64,000 bases of DNA from NCBI RefSeq assembly GCF_040412425.1, contig NC_089768.1, forward strand, positions 947,001-1,011,000, read 5' to 3'. The position numbers and the translations under genes are program-made. The notes beneath the pieces are model-generated. The model did no database searches. It saw nothing but the letters and a program-made list of their open reading frames with translations, and was not told the origin of the DNA. The stretch is from Macrobrachium rosenbergii. Lineage: Eukaryota; Arthropoda; Malacostraca; Decapoda; Palaemonidae. Below are positions 23,251 to 33,335 of the stretch, one piece after another. Position 1 is the first letter of the stretch. Every line of letters starts with the position of its first letter.

Positions 23251-24480
23251 AGGGTCATCTTCTAAAGCAACACACACTGGAAGTCCTCCCCTTTGGGGAC
23301 ACAGTATAATTTTCAACAAGCTAGGGTAGAGATGGTCTCACCCTCTACCTCCTCTAAACGAGTTTATTTTCCAAAAACCAGAACCCTCTTAGAAGGGGCC
23401 CACAGAGAAAGGCAGGTTTATTTGCCAGCATTCTTCAGCATCCCCAAGAAGGACTGTACTTATTTATTTTAAGGAAGCTCAAGAAAGGAAAGAAGGACTT
23501 TAACTGGTGGCCTACCCAGATGACTGGCTAATCTACGGAGCCACCAGAGAAGACTGCTGATGAAAACTGAGAATGGTAGTCAACAGACTCTAGTCAAAAG
23601 GTTTCCTAATAAATAGGAAGAAGTCCCACCCTACATCCAGAAAATGTTTTCTGAGGCTGGACCTTTGCTGGGATACTCTTCACATCCAGCTGTCTCTTCC
23701 CAACAGCACTCAAACCAGAATAAGGAAGGACCTAAGAAGATTCCTCGCACAGCCCAGCTTTTCCAAACGACAGTTTGAACAATGTCTGGGCCTGTTACAA
23801 TTTGTGTCTGTGGTACATCTAATCTTGAGAGTTGTGATTGCCTTCACCTGAGACTGGGACGATACTTCATCCGTAGACCTGGAAGGGATCTCTGGCAAAC
23901 AGATCAACCTGTCTCTCTCCACCATCCATACAAGTGATAACAGATATGGATGCCTCCTTGACAGGTTGGGGAGGCCATTTGGAGGGTTGTCAGGTAGCAA
24001 GAAGATGGTCACCTGTTCTGAGGGAGTGTCATATCAGCTTCCTGGTTTGTTGGCTATCTTTCCATCTCAGAAAATTGAAGCCTCCAAAAGGGACCCATAT
24101 TTTTTTGGTCCGAGACAATATGACTGCAATGTCTTATATCAAGAGTCTGGGCTCACAAGTGGGAACCATCAGCTTCCAGTATATGTCTCTCTAAACTTGG
24201 ACATTTCAGCAATAGCAAGAGATGCATTTCTACAAGACTTGAACAAATGGAGAACAATACACCTTTTTCCTCGATTGTCCCATATTTCGAAGGCTTTGAA
24301 CAATCGACTAGCTTTCAACTGAACTGCTTACCTAGTGGCTCTGAACTAGCCAAACAGTCATTGGTTCCTTATTTCTTCAACAACAGGCAAAAGAACAGAT
24401 TCTATTACCATCCACTGTTCTATCCCAGACAGAAGGAGGGAAGTTGTCCAAGCATCCTCCTTTCTGAGCCGTGACCTTCA
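23250..24480 (+). pseudogene. DIRS element A RT / RNase H remnant
   Basis: RT begins near 23430 (LPAFFSIPKKDCT) and is internally deleted; I could not find its catalytic box. RNase H is clear: MDASLTGWGGHLEG at 23946-23985 with the first aspartate, then LRKLKPPKGTHI and DNMTAMSYIKSLGSQ. Downstream, LNLDISAIARDAFLQDLNKW and RLSHISKALNNRLAFN are the DIRS region that follows RNase H. Element B carries the same parts on the minus strand. Truncated at about 24585 by the insertion of element D. Confidence 0.75.
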
Positions 24481-25439
24481 CGTGTGGATTTTTTAAATCT
24501 AGTTTACCACGAAGATTATTTGCCTAACATTGCTAGGGTGTCTTGTGCAAAAAAATGACACTTTTTTAATCAATTTGTATTGCAGTCTTAACTTATGGAT
24601 AATTCTTTTAGCACCAGCTGGAAAACCAGTACAGTATAAAGAAAACAAGGAATTGGTGGCAACGAGGTAGGCTGATAGGCCTAGGTGGCAACTGTCAACC
24701 TCCTTTGCTTACGAGTCGAAGAGATGACACTTCAGTTTCTTCCACACCAAGCAACTTGATTGAGGGGTGGCTAGAGGCCGGCCCTATAAGTTGAGACCGC
24801 AGGTTTGTCAGCTATGAAAAATACAAATTTATTAAAAATTTGTCATTTGTTCATATGCAGGACAAACCTGGGTCTTAACTTATAAGACAGACTCACTTTT
24901 GGAGGGCGAAAGAAAGTCTGGAACCAACTGGAGGTTCAGCACACCTGGTAACTCTTTCTAGCTTATAGAAGCCTATGGAAGGGAACCAAAGCCTCTGACA
25001 TGATAAATAAGTGATTATTAATAGCCAGACTTCTGGGCCTTCATACAATGTGATGCAACAATGTAGAAGGATGTTAAAGAACTATATCTGTAGATAACAA
25101 ACCTTCATAGCCACCAATAACTTGCCTCGCAAAAGTTTTAATATTCATGTATGAATAAGCAAAACTCAAACAAAAAGGCTGCAGTCTCACCTGTATCAAA
25201 CCTGATCCAGCATATGATGGAATGATTTCGCATTGCCCGCTGGGTAGAGAAGAGGAGAAAGGAAAAGGAAAGAGGCCAATCATCTAATTCATTCTCACTT
25301 TCATACCAACATCTTAGGTAAGATACAAACTGTCCTGCTAGGAGCACTAGATGAGTTACACAACCTGTTGAGCAGCCACCACTGGGCCCAAGGAAACAGT
25401 GTCCAAGGACATGTGGATAGAAGGGAGTGAAGGTGGTCT

Positions 25440-26550
25440 GACGAAGTCAAGTGCCAACCTTCAGAATCCTTTGAACCGGCAAGTTCTTTTGAATGCCAAA
25501 GAAGGGCCTAGCCCTCTTAACATCATGTGCTTTTGCATGCACTGTGTTGGGACTGGGGCATGAAGGCGAACCATAAGCTTGTCTGATAGTTTCACAATGC
25601 CGAAAAGAGATCGTATTCTTGGACACTTCTTTCTTGTTCCGGCCAGTGCTGAGGAAAAGTCTTTGGCACCCAGGTCTGAGATGGCGAGTCCTTTTCCGAT
25701 AGCAGCGAGGTGCTCTCACAGAGCAAATGAGCAATTCGTCTGGATCATTGTCAACAAAGTCGTTAAGAGATGGAACGGAAAAGCATTTAAATCTGTCATC
25801 ATGATAACAGGGGTTTTGAGTCTTAGCCACTAATTCCAGGACATGTTCGAAGGCTACGGACATCCAACCCCTCGTATGTTTGACATCAAAGGATAGGCCA
25901 TGGAGTTCACCAACTCGTTTCAAAGAGGCCAGGGCCAACAGGAAAACCATCTTGATAGTCTGACGCATGACATAAAGGCTCAAACAGAGCACAGGTGAGG
26001 CTGCCCAGTACCAAAGTCAGGTCCCAACTTGGTGGTCTAGTTCTTTTGGAGGACAAGACTGCTCAAAGCTCTTGAAAAGCATAGAGATTTCCCCCGAGGA
26101 AGAAATATTGACATTCCTCGTACGTAGAACTGCACTCAAGGCAGCTCTGTAACCCTTGATGGAATACAAAGAAAGTTGTTTCCCTCTGCAAAGAAAAATA
26201 AGGAAGTCTGCTATTTGCTGAACAGGAGTTCCAACGACACCAACCATAGTAAACAGCCCACTTGCCCTGGTACATGGCTGAGGAAGATCTTCTGAGATAG
26301 CCAGACATCTCCGATGCTGCCCTGAGGGAAAGGCCTCTTGCTCGGAGGAGATACTGGATAGTCTCCAGCCATGAAGAGATAGGGACCCTACAGAGAGGTG
26401 GTAGTTCTGGAAATGGGGTTGACACAAGGTTGTGCATGGAGGAATCTCTCTTGGAACTTCTGAAATTAGGGTTAGGAGATCAGAGAACCATTCTGCGAGA
26501 GGCCACATGGAAGCAACTAGGGTCATTCTGAGATTCTGAGAGGCCATTAC
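25440..26550 (-). pseudogene. DIRS element D tyrosine recombinase
   Basis: Minus-strand tyrosine recombinase in two overlapping frames. The N-terminal part includes EWFSDLLTLISEVPREIP, QIADFLIFLCRGKQLSLYSI and KGYRAALSAVLRTRNVN (SAM-like DNA-binding domain). The catalytic part has MVFLLALASLKRVGELHGLS with the first arginine and RHLRPGCQRLFLSTGRNKKE. The H-x-x-R box reads AHDVKRA, with lysine at the usual arginine position. DIRS elements use this enzyme instead of an integrase to insert a circular intermediate. Inactive, given the frameshifts and the altered box. Confidence 0.82.
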
Positions 26551-26985
26551 CCTGTTCAGATGCTGATGGATTAGGCAAAATGGAGGGAAGGCATAAGCCT
26601 CCAGACTGTCCTAAGGGTGTTTCAAGGCATCCTTCCTCTGCCATTGCAACGGGATCTGGCACCACGGAACAGAAGACCTCTGGTTTTTTGTTGGATCTTG
26701 TTGCAAACAGGTCTATTGAGGGCCTTCCCAACAGATGAAAGAGCCTGTTTGCTATGTCCTGGTGCATAGACCACTCTGTCCCTATGACCTGACTTCAATG
26801 ACTAAGATTGTCCGCCACTACATTCCTCCTGCCTGGGATACACCTGGCAGAGAGGTCCACTGAGTGATCTATTGCCCACTGATGAAGGGGTCCGGAAACT
26901 GTCTTAAGAACCACATAATATTCTCTCCTCAGGTTGTGGATCAACTGGTAATTGCAGCAGCAGCTACTGCTTACATCTCCCACTC
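26480..26985 (-). pseudogene. DIRS element D RNase H end and downstream domain
   Basis: Minus strand: CIPGRRNVVADNLSH closes RNase H, followed after a gap by DIANRLFHLLGRPSIDLFAT and PEVFCSVVPDPVAMAEE, the conserved DIRS segment between RNase H and recombinase. Frames differ between the blocks. The upstream part of pol is missing, replaced by the 5S-bearing block beginning near 27000. Confidence 0.75.
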
Positions 26986-27162
26986 CTCACAGGAAGAGTG
27001 TAACTACATCAAGTCAAAAGAAATGGAGCTCCTAGACACCACTTCCTGAGTAAGAACCAAAAACAAGTTGTTGTAACTTAGTTTGGAGGTGTTGTTGATC
27101 TCCTGATGAATCAGGCAAAACGGCGGGAAGTTGTAAGCCCAAGACTTGAATCATGGACGCGA

Positions 27163-27240
27163 GAGACGTCTCCTATGCGCCTGCATCTGAAGTTTCTAGG
27201 AGGTCACTTACCCAAATACTGACTAGCCCCAACATTTCTA
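27163..27240 (-). pseudogene. 5S rRNA-derived sequence, 3' half only
   Basis: On the minus strand, downstream of the full copy: GTTAGAAATGTTGGGGCTAG, then TCAGTATTTGGGTAAGTGAC and a tail AGGAGACGTCTC. This matches the second half of 5S (A box to 3' end) plus the flanking GACGTCT word, a partial tandem duplication. Confidence 0.65.
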
Positions 27241-27265
27241 ACCATGGATGAGAGGGACATCTCCT

Positions 27266-27387
27266 AGACGTCAACAGAATCCGGTGCTCCAGGGGACCAC
27301 CTATCCAAGTACTGACCTGACCCAATCATTGCTAACTTCGCTGATCAGACGAGAAACAGTATTTTCAATGTGGTCTGATCGATGGCT
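27266..27387 (-). pseudogene. 5S rRNA-derived sequence, full length
   Basis: Read on the minus strand: GCCATCGATCAGACCACATT, CTCGTCTGATCAGCGAAGTT, then GTCAGTACTTGGATAGGTGG and CACCGGATTCTGTTGACGTC. These are the 5' stem, loop B/C, C-box and 3' stem of 5S rRNA in order. Diverged, with a small insertion near the A box. It differs from the copy at 13642-13761 at many sites, so the two are old. Confidence 0.85.
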
Positions 27388-27819
27388 GTTATTCTCATGG
27401 TCTGTAGAGACAGAGACGAAAAGTAACATCTTCGTAGTGTTGAGATAGAAGGACTAATTGACCGTGTTCCTATATCGAACAATTCTTTGAAACGTCGAGG
27501 TATCAAGACCGATTGCCGCTAACACTGACCCTACTGGCCGAACTTGTCTGTCATACATCCATCATCCTGGAATATGTCTGGTTGATCGCTGTGCTGAGTG
27601 TGATACTGCAAACCCATGCATCCGCACCATCAATGGAATGTGTCTGGTTGACCGCTGAGCTGAGTGCACCCGCACCATCAACCGAGGAGATGACAGGACA
27701 CTAGGCGCCCCCCTATTGTTAACTAAGGAACTACCACGGTATCATTCCTTAACAACACTACAGAATGCCTATCCTTGGATCCTGAGGCTTGGAAATCTAA
27801 GAAGATCCAGGTCACTGAG

Positions 27820-28040
27820 GTGCAGATTAGGTCAGGCTAGGCTAGGTTCAGTTCAGGCTAGGCTAGGTTGGGTTAGTACCCAACATAGCTTTACCCAACC
27901 TAGACCCTTGAAGAATGGGTAACTACCTTCTGGTTGATGCCATGAAACAAGAAGTCCTAGGATACTGAAGTGCAGGATTGGTAGGTTAGGCTAGAACTAG
28001 TTAGGCTAGGCTAAGTACCCAACCAAACCTAACCCAACCT
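27820..28040. repeat. TAGGCTA / AACCTA-rich stretch
   Basis: Irregular runs of GGCTAGGCTAGGTT and its complement ACCCAACCTA, partly in inverted orientation. Not a regular telomeric TTAGG array; low-complexity sequence inside element D. Confidence 0.5.
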
Positions 28041-29664
28041 GCTCCCTTGTAGGCACAGAGTATCTCTGGAGGGGAAGTGTGTACAACACCCCAAGGGATC
28101 AGTTGTCGTCTCACCATTAGGCTAAGTTCTCTCACCTCTCTGAGAGAGGATGGGAAGGAATGGGGAGGCTTGTTAAAGACCATGACCCCCCTTTCCATCT
28201 TCAAGAATTAGGCTTCATCCTTGTACTAAGAAGAGTACTGCAGAAGAGAACACTGAGGCTGTTGTAACAAGGAGTAGGCCTGATCCGTAGATCTACGGAG
28301 ATAGAAAATAATTCTGATCGCACAAGGAAAAAACCTTGCACAATCAGAATCGATTGAATCTTTTTCGGAAGCATAGTCAGTGTGGTTCTACAGAACTTCA
28401 CTGTAAACGAAACCAACCTGCAGTCGATAATGAACAGGAGTCTGAAGACATCCATGCTGAAGTGTAACTACCTTGGCTCAGGGAGTTGAAGGTTAATGTT
28501 AGTGTAGAAACAATCAAGAGTCAATGTTCGAATGTGAACAATGAAACGGATTTCTTCCTACTTGAAAATGTCAAAGTTTCTGACTGAACACAATAAAAAG
28601 ACTGTCAATTCCTGCACTGACGGCTGTATGGGTCTGATAGAACGAATTCAATCGTTCGGTTGTAGGCGTTATGAAAAGGACAAAAAAGTTGGCAGAACAA
28701 TCCCACTCGCTTGTATGTAGATGGTATGGTAACATCAGTTGGCTGTCACTATGGTAACGGCATGATTAAGCTAAAACACGTATGTGATCGAAAGGTATTG
28801 CACAGACGTGCTGTTGATGCACTCGCACGTGGGTTTTGCCTTTCTAGAAGTCCACAGTGGTTCTATCAAAGCTCTTCACTCAACAGAACTGAATGAGACG
28901 GTGGTCAGATGGGAATCAGTGCTTCAACGTGGCATGGCCGTAAACCATCCCGTTCTCTTCCCAAACCTTCACATGAGCGAGGTCGATGGTCCATTCCCAG
29001 ACAAGCCATTCTGAGACAACTTCCACACCTCCCCGTGCGATGGCCATGTGTCGATATACGGCCGTACATCTGTGCTGTCATGTCTGTGGCTGTGCAAACA
29101 TGATTTCCCCTAGGAGAGCAAGAATGTGACAGATGATGAGATGCTGAGGAGCGAACCTGAATGGCTGATTGGACTGAACTGACTGCACATACATGCTTGT
29201 CTTCACAGATGTACACAGTGTGGGGATCAGTCTCAACCGACGCCAAAAAAACGGGAGCAAGGATAACCATCAATGCCAGGGCACTTCCTTTGGTGCTTGG
29301 AAGGACTGGCTGAAACTGGAAGTTGAGACGATTCTTGGGGTTGCACGATCAAACACAGAAGCACAAAGCACACAAAAACACAGAATTGCCCGAAAGCACA
29401 AGCAAACACAAAACACAGGCAAAGAAGAAAAACACCGACTTCTGAGAAACAAGCCTAGCACGTCTTCCTGCAAGGGCGGTAAAGAAGACAACTGAAGTGT
29501 CATCTCTTCGACTCATAAGCAAAGGAAGTTGACAGTTGCCATCTAGGCCTATCAGCATACCTTGTTACCACCAATTCCTTGTCTATTTTCCTTTTACCGG
29601 TTTTCCAGCTGGCGCTAGAAGAATTATCCATAAGTTAAGACCCAGGTTTGTTCCAAATATATGG

Positions 29665-30300
29665 TTTTGGCAGTGATTCTAATATAGAAATTAATTCTCT
29701 TCTCCAGTCTTTTGCACTACAAGGCCAGATAGTGCAAGGCTTCCCATTACCTGGTCCCTGAACAAGATAAGGTTCTCAGACTCCTGTCATTGCCTCAATT
29801 CAGTGGGGCCAATGCAACTACAAATTACATGCTCCAAAAGGCATTGCAGTATACTTGACCACTTAGGCATCAGGAGTTTGGATTACTGTACTGGGCTCTC
29901 TTAGACCGGGACAAAGTTTCATCACTCATACACCTAGATGTCACTTACTGTTGTCTCTTGGCCTATCATTCCTGGCCAAGAATGAGGACCTTTTAAAGGG
30001 AAATTCTCCTTTTCTGATAAGGGAACTCAGTACTTCAGATAAAACATTATGCACAGTTTAAGCATGCAAAGTTTACCTACATGTCACATCAAACATTCCA
30101 GATGGTCCTATTTTTCCTACACCCTAGCACAAACAAACCACTCTCTCTAATAGGGCAGAGAACTATTTTAGTGTCCCTCATTAAAAAGGCAGACCCTCAC
30201 TCCTTTCCTAAGTCACATAACATCCAAAAGGTGAGTACATCATTAAACTTCTTCAGAAATGTTTCTTTTGAAGAAGTCTCCGAGTGTATGGTGTAGTTAT
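29665..30300 (+). pseudogene. DIRS element A tyrosine recombinase
   Basis: Plus-strand recombinase resuming after element D. The start TATGGTTTTGG-CAGTGATTCT matches element B near 52255-52280. After stops the C-terminal part reads PLSLIGQRTILVSLIKKADP then HSFPKSHNIQKVSTSLNFFR and NVSFEEVSECMV, the region with the H-x-x-R box, here HNIQ. Degenerate; catalytic residues lost. Confidence 0.72.
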
Positions 30301-30780
30301 TAGAGGCAGTACAGTATTCCTGAACAAGGGAAGGTGCAATTATCCTGCAGCCAGACTCAACATAATCAAGTAAGTTACTGTAGAACACACAGGATAATAC
30401 ATACAGTATGTAAGTCTGTGTGTTTCCTCTTCTTTATTGCCAAACTCTCACAGGTATCTGGAGTAAAGAAAATTGTTGATCACTTGTGACTTTACCTTGG
30501 ATTAAAAATTCCTGATACTGTACACTATTACCATGAGAGTGGTCATGCTGAGACATTGCCAGGGAAGGTGCAATGACCCTGCAGCCAGATCCAACATAAT
30601 TAGGCAAGTCACCTTAGAACCACAAAGAATAATGCATATACAGGTTTGTGCATTGTTTCCTATTCTTTATTGCCAAACCCTAATGGGTATCCACAAAAAA
30701 GAAAACGGTTGATATCCTGCGACTATATTCTGGACAAAAAATTTATCTGGGTTGTCAGGATTTCTTTACTATGAGCTAAG
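30300..30780 (+). repeat. Two tandem repeats downstream of recombinase in A
   Basis: Two units of about 230 bp sharing GGGAAGGTGCAATKAYCCTG, CAGCCAGAYYCAACATAAT, CTTTATTGCCAAAC and GGTATC. The same unit occurs at least three times in element B (51377-51880, opposite strand). It lies between the recombinase and the internal complementary region. Confidence 0.75.
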
Positions 30781-30814
30781 CCACTTCATCACCTGTTCAT
30801 TTCTTTTGTAAGCT

Positions 30815-31262
30815 TCTTGAGGACGAACAGCAGCTATGCTACAAAAAAACTGGTTTTGACGTAGGAAAAACCTATTTTTGGTAGCTGCTGTGAGTTCTCA
30901 AACCCACCCACTTTCCTTGATGAAAAGGCATGAGACTGGGTGAACATTTATCTTGCACAGACCTGGCGTGTAATGAGGAAGATGGCTGACATACGCACTG
31001 TTGTCACATCTAAGCAAGTAGGACGAAGAGAAAACCAAGTCAGTCATTATGGATGGGAGATAAGAGTCCTCTTGTCCTGAGTCGTTTATATTCTATTCTG
31101 TGCCAACAAGCACTATTCTGGCTGAGACCAACTATAAGAGGATTCTTTGAAATTGGTTGGTCTGTCTTATAGAGCCCTGGGGGAACCCTGAGGTGTAACT
31201 CCTTTGAGGACTCACAGTGGCTACCAAAAATAGGTTTTTCCTGCATCAAAACCTGTTTTTGG
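30815..31262 (+). repeat. Internal complementary region and 3' terminal repeat of A
   Basis: 30815-30905 joins the complement of A's left end (GAACAGCAGCTATGCT) to the complement of its right end (AGGAAAAACCTATTTTTGGT). The 3' inverted terminal repeat follows and ends near CTACCAAAAATAGGTTTTTC at about 31220-31262. This layout is diagnostic of DIRS elements, whose circular intermediate is templated across such a junction. Confidence 0.78.
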
Positions 31263-33331
31263 GTCTATTGGTACTGGAGGAATGTAAATGAGATCTTCCA
31301 AGGAGAATCTCATCAGGTTATGTTTTTCCAGTGATGTCAACTTTCTTCATTATAACAGGACCATGAAATAAGCAGGCAAGTCACCTTAACATATTGAATG
31401 TCAGTTTGGTTTTCTGCTAAACTCAAATGCTGCTGCCTACACTATATGGGTAAGGTTAATTACAATTTACTGACCTGAATCTACCTACTTATAGTGTTAA
31501 CATATCTACTATAATTCTTATTTTACATTTCATATGCTTGAATGACATACACTGCATTACAGTATATTGGTTGTAGTTATTTGCCAAACCACTCTTCTGC
31601 AGGAAATAAGACATTATGGTAGGTCATGGTACAGTTTATCACATACATATATCTCACATATGAATATTTTGAGGAGAAAAGTAATACTTGTTATTGTGTA
31701 AATATAGTATTAATCCGAGCTATTTGGTAATTACCTCATCAAAATCATTTCCAATGCTAGGCAACCCAAAAAGCTTCTGTGAAATCCCATGCTGAGATTT
31801 TTACATGCCTCAAGTTGATTTAACAGTGGAAGTCTTACTGCTGTAAATTATTGCCACTGATAATATTTGAACAAGTCATTATTTTTGTTAGCCTAACCTA
31901 ACCTTTTCTTCATGTCTGGACTCTGCGAGTTAATAGAAGGATCATATCCAGGGAGAGACATCAAGGAGAAATTCCTCTGCTCACCAACAATGTGCCTTGC
32001 AGACACAGTTCCCAATCATGATTTCCTTCATAGACCATGTGAAGAATCATATTTTTACTCTATGGAGTTAATGTAGCAACACTAGGAGCATTTAATTGAG
32101 ATAAATTTGGATTCTGTATAATTGAGCAAGGCTTTCTTATAATCAGAACAGAGAAAAGAGCAAAAATAATAGTGATCTTCTACAGCAGACCAACCAATGT
32201 AAATATTACAAGCTCAAGTGAAAGCAGACCTGTGCTCTTTGCATAGTATAAAGCTTATTTACTCTAATTTCAAAGAAAACATTCCTTATTTTTCCACTGA
32301 TCCCTCAATACATATGAGCCAATCCTATACTAAAATCTATGCTAAAATCTGCTCATCTTTATTAGAGACAACCTACTTTGTACCAGTTAATCAAGTGCTA
32401 CTAACCCAAGTCAATCATTTAATCTAAGTAACTCAGTTTCTGAAGACCTCAGCTGCTCATTAGTTAAGAGAGTGTCCAACTAACTCATGCAAGTTGAACA
32501 TTGCTGCTCACATAAGCCTTTCACACAATCCAAGGAGCTATCCTCTGAGGAACCACACAGCTCATTAGTAAATCAGCAAGGGCCAAGCTTACCTCTGCAA
32601 TTACTGTAATGAGACACTCTTCTCCAGTAGACCCAAACCACAAATGTTTACTGAACACATGTTCTAAGGATCTTGGGCCACTCAATCATGAATGATCCAA
32701 AGCAATTTTGGTCATCATACATTTTACTGTGCCATGCACCTCTACAGACCCAATCTGTTCTAACCTGAAATAATTGAGTTACGAGCATCATGGATCCCAA
32801 GCAACTCATCTCACTTTTTAAAGGCCCAAGCCAATCCAAGGGCACAATCTATTCATTTACTCAGCAATGTTGAGTCGTACCCTAAAGAGTGACTCTTTAG
32901 GGTAAGACTCAACACTAGTGAGTAATAGGGTGAATTTTTTTAAGATTCTAAGAGTGCTTTCCAGAAAGGTTAAAGTCATCTAGTCTAAAATTGAGCATCA
33001 ATTCTATCCAAGCTACCCTATACATGATAGATACATGTTTTAGGAGGTGGAGCAAAGGAAATGGCTCATTTCAACCCCTCTGAGACCAGAGAAGCTCCTA
33101 TTCCTAAGGTTGGCAACCTACCACTGATCAAGGCTTTCCCCCCTTGGTACTACCACATCTCAGAATTACATCATCCAAGTCAGATGACACTCCTTTAATT
33201 TTTGACCCAACATTTGCTGAGGCCATGCTAGACATTTTTGTTTGATGCCAGGCAAGTTGCAGTCATGGGGTCAAATAAAGATTAAACAGGCCAGTATTAA
33301 CCCTTATGGTCTCTCTCACCCTGACTGGAGG
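31263..33331. other. Intron 4 sequence with possible retroelement debris
   Basis: AT-rich. No clear gene. Around 33050-33330 plus-strand fragments such as KVGNLPLIKAFPPWYY look like old gag-type coding sequence, but stops are frequent and I cannot assign a family. A long hairpin lies at 32849-32930. Confidence 0.4.
32849..32930. repeat. Long imperfect hairpin
   Basis: The arms GTTGAGTCGTACCCTAAAGA and its complement CTTTAGGGTAAGACTCAAC meet at a three-base loop, and pairing extends outward through TTACTCA / GAGTAA and CTATT / AATAGG. About 36 bases per arm with few mismatches. Likely a small fold-back element. Confidence 0.8.
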
Positions 33332-33335
33332 TTAA

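Larger units (their letters stand above)
26995..27815 (-). repeat. 5S-bearing repeat block, copy 2
   Basis: Minus-strand counterpart of 13265-14010, about 815 bp. Segments align in the same order: tail with GAGCTCCTAGACACCACTTC (27024), CGGCGGGAAG (27121), 5S-derived sequence (27163-27387), CAACACTACGAAG-type words, the cysteine-rich remnant, and CCTATCCTTGGATCCTGAGG (27768). It is longer because part of the 5S and part of the cysteine-rich segment are tandemly duplicated. It replaces gag/RT of element D. Confidence 0.65.
24585..29660 (-). mobile_element. DIRS element D, nested in A
   Basis: Minus-strand DIRS element of a different subfamily, bounded by inverted repeats of about 175 bp: 24585-24762 (CTTATGGATAATTCTTTTAG at its start) and 29483-29660, the reverse complement with a few differences. 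An internal complementary region at 24795-24892 joins end sequences near the 3' end. Recombinase and part of RNase H remain; RT and gag are lost and partly replaced by a 5S-bearing repeat block. Element A's sequence resumes at about 29665, matching B in order. Confidence 0.78.
19395..31262 (+). mobile_element. DIRS element A, interrupted by element D
   Basis: Plus-strand DIRS-type retrotransposon of about 6.8 kb of its own sequence. The 5' inverted terminal repeat (about 19395-19680, with GGCTCCATAAAACAGACCAA) pairs with the 3' repeat (about 30905-31262) in inverted orientation. Between them: leader with a SINE, gag remnant, RT/RNase H, element D (24585-29660), tyrosine recombinase, tandem repeats, and an internal complementary region at 30815-30905 joining the two element ends. 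Same family as element B. All genes are broken. Confidence 0.8.

Noticed and set aside
27820..28040. Interstitial telomere repeat (TTAGG-like words)
   Set aside because: The units are irregular (GGCTAGGCTAGGTT) and partly inverted; no run of consecutive TTAGG.
28060..28140. Match between D leader and the region near 14270-14400
   Set aside because: Only short words are shared; not enough to call homology.
28905..29273. 122-residue minus-strand open frame
   Set aside because: No domain or conservation; it overlaps plus-strand frames of similar length and lies in decayed element D leader sequence.
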